From positions 2,232,001 to 2,296,000 of the forward strand of contig NZ_CP110636.1 in assembly GCF_026153355.1 (NCBI RefSeq): a stretch of DNA of 64,000 bases. The letters are read 5' to 3'. Both the position numbers and the translations under genes were made by a program. Of this stretch, positions 1 through 9,081 are shown piece by piece. Source of the stretch: Streptomyces endophytica. GTDB taxonomy: Bacteria > Actinomycetota > Actinomycetes > Streptomycetales > Streptomycetaceae. Under the pieces are notes generated by a model. It was not told where the DNA came from, did not search any database, and saw nothing but the letters and a program-made list of their open reading frames with translations. Numbering within the stretch: position 1 is the stretch's first letter; every line of letters starts with the position of its first letter.

Positions 1-69
1 CCGGGACGGCGCATGGGGCGCCGGACGGAGCGTGCCTCGCTTCGGGGGAGCGAAAGGAGTGTGAGGCAG

Positions 70-315
70 ATGATGGGGTTCGTGTTTTTCGCGCTGGTCT
101 GTGCGGTGGTGATCGGGGTCGTGGTCGCGGCCGCGCGGAACGGGGGCGGCGGACGCGGCGGGAGCTCGGCCGGCGCCAGCTGGTGGGCGGGTGGTGACTC
201 GGGGTCGAGCGGCCACCACGGCGGGCATCACGGCGGCGGTGGCCACCACGGCGGGCACTCGTGCGGCGGCGGTGGTGGCTGCGGTGGTGGCGGGGGCTGC
301 GGCGGAGGGTCCTGA
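70..315 (+). CDS. Small Gly/His/Cys-rich membrane-anchored peptide
   Basis: This 81-residue protein starts at ATG 70, with ATG 73 as an alternative. A GGAG ribosome site lies about 10 nt upstream; an ORF from position 13 has no such site. Residues 3-22 form one hydrophobic segment, a membrane anchor or uncleaved signal. After a short Ser/Trp linker the rest is almost only Gly, His and Cys, with repeated HHGG, SCGG and GGGC units. A His/Cys-dense tail could bind Zn, Cu or Ni, but that is inference from composition. I recognise no family. Any genes upstream lie outside the window. Confidence 0.6.
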   Translation: MMGFVFFALVCAVVIGVVVAAARNGGGGRGGSSAGASWWAGGDSGSSGHHGGHHGGGGHHGGHSCGGGGGCGGGGGCGGGS

Positions 316-620
316 TCCGTACACATGCGGGTGGCGCATGCACGTCCGCATATGCGCCCGGCGGGTCGCTGATGAGCGCCAACACCCGCTGGGCGCACGG
401 CAGTTGAACAGATGAACTGCTAGGCCCTCTAGGGGATGGAAACCCGGAGAAGATGGGTAAAGCTGCTGTGGTGACCGGGCATTCATGATTCCCTCTTCAT
501 AGAGAATCCCCCACGTTCTCCGATTCCCACGTGGGCACGAGCCGGCAGGCAGACGTACATTCCTGATCCTTCACGGGCGGGCCGGCCCACCATTCCACTG
601 CGTGCTTGCGGAGCCGACCC
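316..620. other. Gene-free stretch upstream of the DUF2617 gene
   Basis: No convincing gene is present. It holds a perfect 10-bp palindrome CCCACGTGGG at 526-535, which shares only the CACGTG core with parS. An 11-codon ATG frame at 453-488 has no family support. The GGAG at 610-613 is the ribosome site of the next gene. Confidence 0.5.
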
Positions 621-1142
621 ATGCTCACCACTTTGAAGACGGCGTACACCGATACCCGCGCCTGTGACCTGGCCTGGGCGCTGGACAGGGAACCCCTGCC
701 GGCCCTGGCCGTGCTCGACCTCCAACACCACGACATCCAGGTCCAGTTGAGGCTGCTCGGCGCCTCCCACCAGGTCATCCTGAAAGAGGAACGCGGGACG
801 TGTTCCGAGACCGTCGCCTGCATGCCGGGCAGCAGCACCCCGCTGCCGCTCGGCGTGGCCAAGCGGCTGGGGGACTGGGAGTACGAGTTCGCCGCGCATG
901 TGGAGACCCTGTCGCGCGGTTCGTTCGCGGGGCGCGCGCAGGAGTTGCTCGCGCTGGTCGCCGAGCATCCGTACGGGCTCGCCGGGACGTTCCCCGGTTC
1001 GCCGCACGCCTTCACGGCGCTGCTGGCGCAGTGCCAGCGGGACCAGGTGCGCTGGCGGACCTGGCACGCGTATCCGCAGGAGGGCCGTTTGGTGGCCACC
1101 CGGACCCGGGTGGGCGTACGCGCAGCGGTCGCGGCCGTCTAG
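621..1142 (+). CDS. DUF2617 family protein
   Basis: The 173-residue protein opens MLTTLKTAYTDTRACDLAWA, the typical start of the actinobacterial DUF2617 family, whose function is unknown. ATG 621 is preferred over TTG 606 because GGAG at 610-613 sits 7 nt upstream and the family begins at this Met. It appears soluble, with no signal peptide or membrane segment. It is followed by about 200 bp of intergenic DNA and is probably monocistronic. Confidence 0.8.
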   Translation: MLTTLKTAYTDTRACDLAWALDREPLPALAVLDLQHHDIQVQLRLLGASHQVILKEERGTCSETVACMPGSSTPLPLGVAKRLGDWEYEFAAHVETLSRGSFAGRAQELLALVAEHPYGLAGTFPGSPHAFTALLAQCQRDQVRWRTWHAYPQEGRLVATRTRVGVRAAVAAV

Positions 1143-1331
1143 AGCGGACACCTCTCCCTTGCGGGTACGCGCCAGGCGGGTGGAATGGCGGCGGGGCGCG
1201 CGCGGTGTGGTGCACGCGGGCGCACAACGCCCGCCGTCCGCCGCCGACTTGCACGACGACTTCGCTCAACTGACGCGTGTAGCCCGCAGAGTGCACACGT
1301 GTGGGTGACCAATCAGTACGGAATCGTCACG

Positions 1332-1337
1332 TAGCGT
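1332..1337 (+). promoter_or_regulatory. -10 box of a probable leaderless transcript
   Basis: TAGCGT ends 7 nt before ATG 1345, and no Shine-Dalgarno sequence lies between. This is the TANNNT spacing expected when transcription starts at the A of the start codon. Confidence 0.5.
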
Positions 1338-1344
1338 TCACTTC

Positions 1345-3042
1345 ATGATCGACCCGCCAGAGTCCGCTCTCACCGGCACCCTCGGGCCGCCGGAGGTCAT
1401 GACGCCGGCGCGGCTGCCCGTCCCGGCCGGGCTCGGCCGGCTGCTCGTGCTCTGCGTGGTCTTCGTCTGCGCCGCCTGCGGGCTGGTCTACGAACTCGAA
1501 CTCGTCGCGCTGGCCACGTACTTGGTGGGCGACTCGGTCACCCAGGCATCGGTCGTGCTGTCCGTCATGGTCTTCGCGATGGGCATCGGCGCGCTGCTCG
1601 CCAAGCGGCTGCGGTGCCGGGCGGCGGTCGGCTTCGGCGCGGTCGAGGCCGGCCTCGCGCTGGTCGGCGGCAGCTCCGCGATGGCGCTCTACGCCTGCTT
1701 CGCCTGGTTCGCCCAGTCCCGCTCCGCACTCGTCGCCTTCTCCCTGGTCATCGGCGTCCTGATCGGCGCCGAGGTGCCGCTGCTGATGACCCTGATCCAG
1801 CGGGTGCGGCGGCAGGACGCCGGCGGGGCGGTCGCGGACCTGTTCGCCGCGGACTACGTCGGCGCGCTCGTCGGCGGCCTGGCCTTTCCCTTCCTGCTGC
1901 TGCCGAGCCTCGGCCAGCTGACCGGCGCGCTGGTCACCGGCACCGTCAACGACGTGGCCGGCGGCGCCCTGGTGCTCTGGCTGTTCCGCCGCGACCTGTC
2001 CCGCCGCGCCCGCTGGAGCCTGCTCGTGGCGAACGCCCTCGTGCTGGCGCTGCTCGCCACCGGCGTGTTGCTGGCCGCGCCCTTCGAACGGGCCGCGCGC
2101 CGGGCGGTGTACGGCTCGGCGGCCCGGGTCGCGGTGCAGACCGGGATCCAGGAAGTGGTGCTGACCGGCGGTACGGGAACCGGTGCGGGACGGGAGAGGA
2201 AAGGTTCCGGCCCGCCCCTGGAGCTCTATCTCGACGGCCGGCTCCGGGTCAGCGGCGACACCGAATGCCGCTACCACGAAGCGCTGGTGCACCCGGCGAT
2301 GGCCGCCGGGCCGCACGCCCGGGTCCTGGTCCTCGGCGGCGGCGACGGCCTGGCCGTGCGCGAGATCCTCCGCTACCGCGCGGTCCGCTCGGTCACCGTC
2401 GTCGAGCTCGACCCCGGCGTCCTCCGGCTGGCCCGTACGGACCCCGGCCTGACCCGCCTGAACGGCCACTCGCTCGGTGACCCCCGGGTCCACGTCGTCA
2501 CCGCCGACGCCTTCGACTGGCTGCGCGACCGGGACGTCCCCGGCCACCGCACGGCGCCGTACGACGTCATCGTCTCCGACCTCCCCGACCCCGGCATCAC
2601 CGCCAGCACCAAGCTGTACTCCCAGGAGTTCTACGGCCTCGCCACGCGGCTGCTGGCCGACCGCGGGCGGCTGGTGGTGCACGCCGGACCGCCGGTGGCC
2701 CGGGCCCGGGCGTACTGGACGGTGGACGCGACGGTCCGCTCGGTGGGCCTGGCCACCGACCCGTACCGCATGCCCGGCCGCCCCGCGTCCTTCCTCGGCC
2801 CGGACCGCTCGGCCGATCCCACCCCGCGGCCGACCGGCGAACCGCTCACCGCCGGACCGTCGCCCGGCTACTGGGGCTTCGTGCTCGCCGCCCGGCAGCG
2901 CCCCCGCTTCGGCCCCGCGCCCGACGCGCCCCCGCCACCGGTGACCCGCGAGGCGCTCCGGGCCGCCCGCCACGGCGACCTCCGCGACCGCATCCCCGGC
3001 CTGCCGGCCTCCACGCTGATGCGTCCGCGCTACCAGGACTGA
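1345..3042 (+). CDS. Membrane-embedded spermidine synthase-like protein
   Basis: This is a 565-residue fusion. Residues about 30-240 contain roughly seven hydrophobic membrane segments. Residues about 290-480 form a polyamine aminopropyltransferase (SpeE-type, Rossmann) domain with the nucleotide-binding motif [13 protein letters not shown] near 329-341, an acidic strand end (VVELDPG near 352) and SDLPDP near 411. In SpeE the last region carries catalytic Asp residues that bind the amine. The substrate of membrane-fused forms is not established, so I do not assign spermidine. The C-terminal 80 residues are Pro/Arg-rich. It starts with a leaderless-type promoter. Confidence 0.82.
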   Translation: MIDPPESALTGTLGPPEVMTPARLPVPAGLGRLLVLCVVFVCAACGLVYELELVALATYLVGDSVTQASVVLSVMVFAMGIGALLAKRLRCRAAVGFGAVEAGLALVGGSSAMALYACFAWFAQSRSALVAFSLVIGVLIGAEVPLLMTLIQRVRRQDAGGAVADLFAADYVGALVGGLAFPFLLLPSLGQLTGALVTGTVNDVAGGALVLWLFRRDLSRRARWSLLVANALVLALLATGVLLAAPFERAARRAVYGSAARVAVQTGIQEVVLTGGTGTGAGRERKGSGPPLELYLDGRLRVSGDTECRYHEALVHPAMAAGPHARVLVLGGGDGLAVREILRYRAVRSVTVVELDPGVLRLARTDPGLTRLNGHSLGDPRVHVVTADAFDWLRDRDVPGHRTAPYDVIVSDLPDPGITASTKLYSQEFYGLATRLLADRGRLVVHAGPPVARARAYWTVDATVRSVGLATDPYRMPGRPASFLGPDRSADPTPRPTGEPLTAGPSPGYWGFVLAARQRPRFGPAPDAPPPPVTREALRAARHGDLRDRIPGLPASTLMRPRYQD

Positions 3043-3141
3043 CCCCCTCCGCGACCCGGGGCAGGGTACGCGCGGCGGCCCCGACCCGGGCCGGAGTGCA
3101 GAAAGTTGTGCGTGGGCGGGCACGGTCCCGGAGCTGCTGGG

Positions 3142-3147
3142 TAGGCT
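3142..3147 (+). promoter_or_regulatory. -10 box of a probable leaderless transcript
   Basis: TAGGCT ends 8 nt before ATG 3156, and no ribosome site is visible. Confidence 0.45.
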
Positions 3148-3155
3148 CCGTTGTC

Positions 3156-4001
3156 ATGGAGCATGAGGTGTACGTTCCGTTTCCCGTCCGGACCGTGCGG
3201 CAGGCGCTCACCGAACCGGAGCGGGTGGCGCGCTGTGTCCCCGGAGTCCAGCTCGACGCCGATGCCGCCCCGCACCGCCCCGAGGGCCGGCTGCGGCTGC
3301 GCATCGGAAGCTCCACCATCACCTACCGCGGCAGTCTCACGGTCGGCGAACCGGCGGACGGCGGCCCCGGTGACGACGGCACCGCCGAACTGACCGTCGA
3401 GGCGAAGGGCACCGAATCCGTGGGCGACGGCGCGGTCGTGCTGACCCTGACCGTACGGCTCTCCCCCGCCACCGAGCCCGGCCCCGGTACCACCCTGGCC
3501 TGCGCCGGCACGGTCCACAGCGACGGCCGGCTGGCCGAGGCCACCGACCGGTCCGCCGAGACCGCCGGGCGCCGGCTGCTGGACCGGTTCGCCGAGAACC
3601 TCGCGGACGACCTGCGGCAGCACCCGGTCGCCGAGGGGCCCGCCCGGACCGGCGTCTTCGACGCCGAGGTGCCACCGCCCGCCCTGGACCCGCTCAGCGA
3701 CGAGGACGCCATCGAGGAGGCCGACCTGGCCGACGCCGGCGACGCCGCCGAGGAGGCCGGCTTCGGCTACGAGGGCGAGCTGGACGAGGTCGCCCCGGCC
3801 GAGGCCGCGCACGCCCGCCGCACGATGATCGGGCGCAGCGCCGAGGAGGTCGACCACGCCCCGCCGCGCGGCCGGTACGCACCGGTACCCGCACCCGAGC
3901 CCAACGCCACGTCGCTCACCCTGCGCTGGGCGGCGCCGGCCGCCGCGGTGGTGCTGGCGTCCGCCGTCGTCGTCGGCCGGGTGCTGCGCCGCCGCCGCTG
4001 A
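3156..4001 (+). CDS. SRPBCC / CoxG-like protein with C-terminal membrane anchor
   Basis: This 281-residue protein has an N-terminal helix-grip domain of the SRPBCC or carbon-monoxide-dehydrogenase subunit G type (about 1-150). Its start MEHEVYVPFPVRTVRQALTE is typical of that family. A Glu/Asp/Ala-rich linker (about 170-240) leads to a single hydrophobic helix near 255-273, followed by RRRR, the arrangement of a tail anchor. No CO dehydrogenase genes are nearby, so the CoxG name indicates fold only. ATG 3156 is chosen because the domain begins there and a TAGGCT box sits at leaderless distance. Confidence 0.7.
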   Translation: MEHEVYVPFPVRTVRQALTEPERVARCVPGVQLDADAAPHRPEGRLRLRIGSSTITYRGSLTVGEPADGGPGDDGTAELTVEAKGTESVGDGAVVLTLTVRLSPATEPGPGTTLACAGTVHSDGRLAEATDRSAETAGRRLLDRFAENLADDLRQHPVAEGPARTGVFDAEVPPPALDPLSDEDAIEEADLADAGDAAEEAGFGYEGELDEVAPAEAAHARRTMIGRSAEEVDHAPPRGRYAPVPAPEPNATSLTLRWAAPAAAVVLASAVVVGRVLRRRR

Positions 4002-4045
4002 CCGCGGCCCCCGGCGACTTCCCGCGGCGCGGCCCGGCGCACCGC

Positions 4046-4051
4046 TAGGGT
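4046..4051 (+). promoter_or_regulatory. -10 box of a probable leaderless transcript
   Basis: TAGGGT ends 8 nt before GTG 4060, and no ribosome site is visible. Confidence 0.4.
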
Positions 4052-4059
4052 CGGGCCCC

Positions 4060-4907
4060 GTGAGTACCGACAACACCACGCAGGGCGGCGCGCCGGACGG
4101 GGTACGGCTGGCCGCCGGAGACACCGAAGTGACCGTCCGGCCGGACAACGGCTGCCGGATCGACAGCCTCCGCGTCGGCGGTACGGAACTGCTTCGGCAG
4201 GGCGACAAGTACGGCTGCTTCCCGATGGTTCCGTGGTGCGGCCGGCTCGCGCACGGCGAGTTCCGCAACGGCGGCGAGCTGCACCGCATGCCGCTGAACG
4301 CCCCGCCGCACGCGATCCACGGCACCGGCCGCAACCTCCGCTGGCGCACCGTCCGCACCGGCCCCACGGAGGCGGCCTTCACCTACGACCTCACCGACCC
4401 GGCGGCCCCCTGGCCGTACCCGGGACGGGTCACCCAGCTCGTCCAGCTCGGCGCGGACGGCGCCTCGCTCACCCTCACCATGGGCGTCGAGGCCACCGGC
4501 GACTCCTTCCCGGCGCAGGCCGGCTGGCACCCGTGGTTCCGGCGCAACCTCGGCGAGGGGAGGACGTACACCTCGACTTCCTGCCCGAGTGGCAGGAGGA
4601 GCGGGGCCCCGACCACCTCCCGACCGGCCGCCGGATCACCCCGCGGCCCGGCCCCTGGGACGACTGCTTCGGCATGCCGCGCGGGGTGGCCGCCACCCTC
4701 ACCTGGCCGGGCCGCCTGGAACTGAAGGTCACCAGCCGCACCGAGTGGGTGGTGGTCTACGACGAGCAGGAGGCCGCGGTCTGCGTCGAACCGCAGACCG
4801 GCCCGCCCAACGGACTCAACACCCTGCCGCGCCTGGTCACGCCCATCGATCCGCTGGAGATCTCCATGACCTGGAGCTGGCGGAGCCTGTCCGGGGACAC
4901 CGCATAA
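4060..4907 (+). pseudogene. Aldose 1-epimerase family gene, frameshifted as given
   Basis: The first part (4060 to about 4560) encodes the N-terminal two-thirds of a galactose-mutarotase-fold protein, with PMVPWCGRLAHGEF, HAIHGTGRN and AGWHPWFRRNLGEG. The rest continues in the -1 frame as EDVHLDFLPEWQEERG to the stop at 4905-4907. The break is at a run of four G (4557-4560), and one extra G restores a single frame of about 282 residues. The family interconverts alpha and beta sugar anomers in the cytosol; the sugar is not known here. The sequence is otherwise intact, so a consensus error is as likely as a real mutation. pyrE starts 11 nt downstream. Confidence 0.78.
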
Positions 4908-4910
4908 GCT
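4905..4910 (+). promoter_or_regulatory. pyrE -10 box, leaderless type
   Basis: TAAGCT overlaps the stop codon of the preceding gene and ends 7 nt before the pyrE ATG at 4918. No ribosome site lies between them. Confidence 0.5.
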
Positions 4911-4917
4911 CAAGAGC

Positions 4918-5460
4918 ATGAGTGACGACGTGCGCGGCGAGCTGCTGCAGCAGATCAAGGACAAGGCCGTGGTGCACGGCAAGGTGACGCTTTCCTCCGG
5001 CAAGGAGGCCGACTACTACATCGACCTGCGCCGGATCACCCTGGACGGCGAGGCCGCGCCGCTGGTGGGGCAGCTGATGCTGGACATCACCGCCGACCTG
5101 GACTACGACGCGGTGGGCGGGCTGACGCTGGGCGCCGACCCGGTCGCGACCTCCATGCTGCACGCCTCCGCCGCGCGCGGCCGGCGGCTGGACTCGTTCG
5201 TCGTCCGCAAGGCCCAGAAGGCGCACGGCATGCAGCGCCGCATCGAGGGCCCGGACATCACCGGCCGCCGGGTCCTGGTCGTCGAGGACACCTCCACCAC
5301 CGGCGGCTCCCCGCTGACCGCCGTCGAGGCGGCCCGCGAGGCGGGTGCCGAGGTCGTCGCGGTGGCCACCATCGTCGACCGCGGCGCCGCGTCCGCGATC
5401 GCCGACGCCGGACTGCCCTATATCACGGGCTTCCAGCTCGCCGACCTCGGCCTTGCCTGA
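4918..5460 (+). CDS. pyrE: Orotate phosphoribosyltransferase
   Basis: PyrE joins orotate to PRPP to give OMP, the fifth step of de novo pyrimidine synthesis. The 180-residue length fits the family. The PRPP-binding loop reads VLVVEDTSTTGGSPLTAVEAA (about 120-140), and the catalytic-loop region contains RKAQKAHG near 98. The other pyrimidine genes are not in this window. The leaderless-type promoter suggests transcription independent of the epimerase gene upstream, and fba follows in the same direction after 217 bp. Confidence 0.95.
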   Translation: MSDDVRGELLQQIKDKAVVHGKVTLSSGKEADYYIDLRRITLDGEAAPLVGQLMLDITADLDYDAVGGLTLGADPVATSMLHASAARGRRLDSFVVRKAQKAHGMQRRIEGPDITGRRVLVVEDTSTTGGSPLTAVEAAREAGAEVVAVATIVDRGAASAIADAGLPYITGFQLADLGLA

Positions 5461-5529
5461 GGGCGGCGCGGCACCCGGCGCTGACGCGGACCTACCGCGC
5501 TGACCTGCGGGTTCGTTGAGGGGTGGGCG

Positions 5530-5543
5530 GTTTCACGGGAAAC
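5530..5543. other. parS-like site with one mismatch
   Basis: GTTTCACGGGAAAC matches the Streptomyces parS palindrome GTTTCACGTGAAAC at 13 of 14 positions. It lies in the pyrE-fba gap, 9 kb from the perfect parS cluster. Such variants can bind ParB more weakly. Confidence 0.45.
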
Positions 5544-5677
5544 CGACCACCCCTTTCGCGTGGTGGCCGGATGGGGGAGGTGGAGCAATCCGCGGAGTCT
5601 GGGAAGATGTGCTCGGCAACGTCGCCGTCCCAGGTCAGGGCCAAGAACGCACACCCGCACATACAAGGAGCGGACAG

Positions 5678-6700
5678 ATGCCCATCGCAACCCCCGAGGT
5701 CTACAACGAGATGCTGGACCGGGCGAAGGCAGGCAAGTTCGCCTACCCGGCCATCAACGTCACGTCGACGCAGACGCTGCACGCCGCACTGCGAGGGTTC
5801 GCCGAGGCCGAGAGCGACGGCATCATCCAGATCTCCACCGGTGGTGCGGAGTTCCTGGGCGGCCAGCACAACAAGGACATGGTGACCGGCGCGGTCGCGC
5901 TCGCCGAGTTCGCGCACGTCGTGGCCGACAAGTACGGCATCACCGTCGCGCTGCACACCGACCACTGCCCCAAGGACAAGCTCGACGGCTACGTCCGCCC
6001 GCTGCTCGACATCTCCGCGGAGCGCGTCGCCAAGGGCCAGAACCCGCTCTTCCAGTCGCACATGTGGGACGGCTCGGCCGAGACCCTCGCCGACAACCTG
6101 GCCATCGGCCAGGAGCTGCTCGCCAAGGCCGCCGCCGCCAAGATCATCCTTGAGGTCGAGATCACCCCGACCGGTGGCGAGGAGGACGGCGTCACCCACG
6201 AGATCAACGACGAGCTCTACACCACGGTCGACGACGCGCTGCGCACCGCCGAGGCGCTGGGCCTGGGCGAGAAGGGCCGCTACCTGCTCGCCGCCTCCTT
6301 CGGCAACGTCCACGGCGTCTACAAGCCGGGCAACGTCGTGCTCCGCCCCGAGCTCCTCAAGGACCTCCAGGAGGGCGTCGGCGCCAAGTACGGCAAGTCC
6401 GCGCCGTTCGACTTCGTCTTCCACGGCGGCTCCGGCTCCACCGAGCAGGAGATCGCCACCGCGCTGGAGAACGGCGTGGTCAAGATGAACCTCGACACGG
6501 ACACGCAGTACGCGTTCTCCCGTCCGATCGCGGACCACATGTTCCGCAACTACGACGGCGTGCTGAAGGTCGACGGCGAGGTCGGCAACAAGAAGACCTA
6601 CGACCCGCGCAGCTGGGGCAAGCTGGCCGAGGCCGGCATGGCCAAGCGGGTGACGGAGGCCTGCGCGAACCTCCGCTCCACCGGAACCAAGATCAAGTAG
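5678..6700 (+). CDS. fba: Class II fructose-bisphosphate aldolase
   Basis: The enzyme reversibly cleaves fructose 1,6-bisphosphate to dihydroxyacetone phosphate and glyceraldehyde 3-phosphate (glycolysis, gluconeogenesis). It is 340 residues long. The zinc ligand motif HTDHC lies near 92-96, with EVEITPTGGEEDGV, GNVHGVYKPG and the phosphate-binding FHGGSGS and NLDTDTQ motifs following in class II order. ATG 5678 has AAGGAG 7 nt upstream; longer reading frames back to 5516 lack a site. A strong terminator hairpin follows the stop. Confidence 0.95.
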   Translation: MPIATPEVYNEMLDRAKAGKFAYPAINVTSTQTLHAALRGFAEAESDGIIQISTGGAEFLGGQHNKDMVTGAVALAEFAHVVADKYGITVALHTDHCPKDKLDGYVRPLLDISAERVAKGQNPLFQSHMWDGSAETLADNLAIGQELLAKAAAAKIILEVEITPTGGEEDGVTHEINDELYTTVDDALRTAEALGLGEKGRYLLAASFGNVHGVYKPGNVVLRPELLKDLQEGVGAKYGKSAPFDFVFHGGSGSTEQEIATALENGVVKMNLDTDTQYAFSRPIADHMFRNYDGVLKVDGEVGNKKTYDPRSWGKLAEAGMAKRVTEACANLRSTGTKIK

Positions 6701-6740
6701 CCGTAGGTCTACGGCCGGCCCGCCGCTGGTGGGCCGAGTG

Positions 6741-6768
6741 GGGGCGGGCGCCCGTGGGCGTCCGCCCC
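6741..6768 (+). terminator. Hairpin terminator after fba
   Basis: A 13-bp GC stem (6741-6753 with 6756-6768, one G-T pair) closes a 2-nt turn and is followed by TTCGTCGT. Confidence 0.65.
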
Positions 6769-6809
6769 TTCGTCGTGCGAGGGGCCCGGGTGGCGGGCAG
6801 GCTCGGGCT

Positions 6810-8456
6810 ATGAGCGATGTGCGGCTGAGGTCCCCGCAGGGGCGGTGGGTCCTGCTGACCGCCGTCCTGGGGTCCGGGATGGCGATGCTGGACAGCACCG
6901 TCGTCAATGTCGCGCTGCCGCGCATCGGACAGGACCTCCATGCGGACCTGGCGGTGCTGCAGTGGACGGTGACCGCCTATCTGCTCACCCTCTCCGCGCT
7001 GATCCTGTTGGGCGGGGCGCTGGGGGACCGGTACGGGCGGCGGCGGATCTTCGTCATCGGGGTGATCTGGTTCGCCACCGCCTCGCTGTTGTGCGGTCTG
7101 GCGCCGCAGGCCGGGGTGCTGATCGCGGCCCGGGCGCTGCAGGGGGTCGGCGGTGCGCTGCTCACGCCCGGTTCGCTCGCCCTGATCCAGGCGGTCTTCC
7201 GGCCGGACGACCGGGCCCGGGCGGTCGGTGCCTGGTCGGGGCTGGGCGGCGTGGCCGCGGCGATCGGCCCGTTCGTCGGCGGCTGGCTGGTGGACGGGCC
7301 CGGCTGGCGCTGGGTGTTCTTCGTGAACGTACCGCTGGCGCTGGTGTGCGTACCGGTGGCGCTGCGGCACGTCCCCGAGACCCGGGAGCGGGACGCGGCG
7401 GCGCGCCGCGGGTTCGACGTGGCGGGCGCGGTGCTGGGCGCGCTGGCGCTGGCCGGGGTGACGTACGCGCTGATCGAGGCGCCCGGCCGGGGCGCCTCGC
7501 CCGGCGTGGTCGTCCCCGCGGTGGCCGGTGTGCTGCTCGGGGCGGCCTTCGTCCGCGTCGAGGGGCGCCGGACGGACCCGATGCTGCCGCCCGCGATCTT
7601 CCGCATCCGCCTGTTCTCCGCGATCAACGCGGTGACGGTGTGCGTCTACGCGGCGTTCAGCGGCTTCTTCTTCCTGGCCGTCCTCCAGCTCCAGGTCGTC
7701 GCGGGCTACTCGGCCCTCCAGGCCGGCGTCGCCCTGCTGCCGACCACCGTGCTGATGCTCCTGCTCTCCGCCCGCTCCGGTGAACTCGGCCAGCGCATCG
7801 GGCCGCGGATCCCGCTCACCGCCGGACCGGTGCTGTGTGCCGCCGGAATGCTGCTGATGATCCGGGTCGGCCCGGGCGCCTCGTACCTGGCCGACGTGCT
7901 GCCCGCGCTGGTCGTGCTGGGCATGGGAATGGTGACCCTGGTCGCGCCGCTCACCTCGACCGTGCTGGCGTCGGTGGACGTGGACCGGGCCGGTCTCGCG
8001 AGCGGCATCAACAACGCGGCGGCCCGGGCCGCGGGCCTGATGGCGGTGGCCGCCCTGCCCCTCCTGGCGGGCATGGGCCCCGAGGCGTACCGCTCGGCCG
8101 ACGAATTCGCCGCCACCTTCCGCCGCGCCATGCCCCTGTGCGCCGCCGTCCTCCTGGCCGGCGCCCTCATCGCCTGGACGACGGTGCGCCCCGCACCCCA
8201 CCCCCCGACCCCACCCACCAAGGAACCCTGCCACCCCGAATGCACCTACCACTGCGGGGTGGCCTCCCCACCGTTGGACCCCGGCGACCAGTCACCTGAG
8301 CCAAGACGCCGGCCCCCACCCACCACCGCTCCTCCCCCACGGGAGGGGACGGGCCGGAGGGGCCTGGTCCGTGGACGTGAGGCGAAGCGGTCGCCCCGCG
8401 GCGGGAAAGCCGCGTACCTGCGCGGGGCCGCCGCACGCACACCGTGGGGAAACTAA
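6810..8456 (+). CDS. MFS drug exporter, DHA2 (EmrB/QacA) type
   Basis: This is a proton-driven exporter in the cytoplasmic membrane. Residues about 10-455 carry about 14 membrane segments, with the DHA2 signatures MLDSTVVNVALPRIG, the loop-2 motif GDRYGRRR and motif C-like GPFVGGWL. The cargo cannot be inferred. ATG 6810 is chosen at the start of the first domain. Beyond residue 460 the frame runs on for about 85 Pro/Arg-rich residues to within 5 nt of the next start codon. That tail is unlike the family and may reflect a lost stop or an unseen frameshift. Confidence 0.85.
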   Translation: MSDVRLRSPQGRWVLLTAVLGSGMAMLDSTVVNVALPRIGQDLHADLAVLQWTVTAYLLTLSALILLGGALGDRYGRRRIFVIGVIWFATASLLCGLAPQAGVLIAARALQGVGGALLTPGSLALIQAVFRPDDRARAVGAWSGLGGVAAAIGPFVGGWLVDGPGWRWVFFVNVPLALVCVPVALRHVPETRERDAAARRGFDVAGAVLGALALAGVTYALIEAPGRGASPGVVVPAVAGVLLGAAFVRVEGRRTDPMLPPAIFRIRLFSAINAVTVCVYAAFSGFFFLAVLQLQVVAGYSALQAGVALLPTTVLMLLLSARSGELGQRIGPRIPLTAGPVLCAAGMLLMIRVGPGASYLADVLPALVVLGMGMVTLVAPLTSTVLASVDVDRAGLASGINNAAARAAGLMAVAALPLLAGMGPEAYRSADEFAATFRRAMPLCAAVLLAGALIAWTTVRPAPHPPTPPTKEPCHPECTYHCGVASPPLDPGDQSPEPRRRPPPTTAPPPREGTGRRGLVRGREAKRSPRGGKAAYLRGAAARTPWGN

Positions 8457-8460
8457 GAGC

Positions 8461-8874
8461 ATGCCCATTCACGAAAACCTGCTGGGGGGACCGCCCCCCA
8501 CCCACCTCCCCGACGACCCCGAGCCCCGTGAGGCGCTCGCGGCCGGTACCGCGCCGGCCGATGTCGCCGCGAAGTACCCGACGTCCTCCCTCGCCTGGGC
8601 GCAGCTCGCGGACGACGCGTTCGAGGGCGGCCGGGTCGTCGAGTCGTACGCGTACGCCCGCACCGGCTACCACCGCGGCCTGGACGCGCTGCGCCGGGCC
8701 GGCTGGAAGGGCCACGGCCCGGTGCCGTTCGAGCACGAGCCCAACCGCGGCTTCCTGCGGGCGCTGCACGCCCTCGCCCGGGCCGCCGGGGCGATCGGCG
8801 AGCAGGACGAGTACGAGCGCTGCTCGCAGTTCCTGAAGGACTCCTCGCCGACGGCCGCCCAGACCCTGGGCTGA
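8461..8874 (+). CDS. DUF3151 family protein
   Basis: The 137-residue protein begins MPIHENLLGGPPPTHLP and contains PEPREALAAG and SSLAWAQLADDAF, as in the actinobacterial DUF3151 family of unknown function. The helical, Ala-rich build suggests a soluble helical-repeat fold. No good ribosome site is visible (only GGGGAAACTAAGAGC). It ends before a strong terminator. Confidence 0.85.
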   Translation: MPIHENLLGGPPPTHLPDDPEPREALAAGTAPADVAAKYPTSSLAWAQLADDAFEGGRVVESYAYARTGYHRGLDALRRAGWKGHGPVPFEHEPNRGFLRALHALARAAGAIGEQDEYERCSQFLKDSSPTAAQTLG

Positions 8875-8942
8875 CCCCCCGACGCGACCGCGGGCCCCGA
8901 CGGGACCCGGCCCACGGCGCCGCGCCCGCGAAGGTGCCCGCT

Positions 8943-8972
8943 GGCCCGCCTGGCCTCCAGACCAGGCGGGCC
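8943..8972 (+). terminator. Hairpin terminator between the DUF3151 gene and kynA
   Basis: A perfect 11-bp stem (8943-8953 with 8962-8972) closes an 8-nt loop and is followed by TTGC. Confidence 0.65.
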
Positions 8973-9081
8973 TTGCACATGCCAGGGACCATTGCGGAAG
9001 ATGCCCGGTGGGGACCGGGGCCCCCGTGCCGGAATCGGCAGGGGCGGACCGCTACCCGGAGTACGTTTCGAGGAGACAGCG

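Noticed and set aside
453..488. An 11-codon ORF as a leader peptide
   Set aside because: The ribosome-site spacing is poor, there is no regulated gene immediately downstream and no recognisable sequence.
526..535. CCCACGTGGG as a parS site
   Set aside because: Only the CACGTG core matches; the flanking GTTT/AAAC arms are absent.
4557..4562. Programmed -1 frameshift in the aldose epimerase gene
   Set aside because: There is no heptanucleotide slippery pattern or downstream stimulator, the enzyme needs no such control, and similar breaks recur at other G/C runs in the window.
6693..8252. A 519-codon minus-strand frame opposite the MFS gene
   Set aside because: It is rich in His/Gln/Gly/Arg and has no domain; the plus strand encodes a clear 14-helix transporter.
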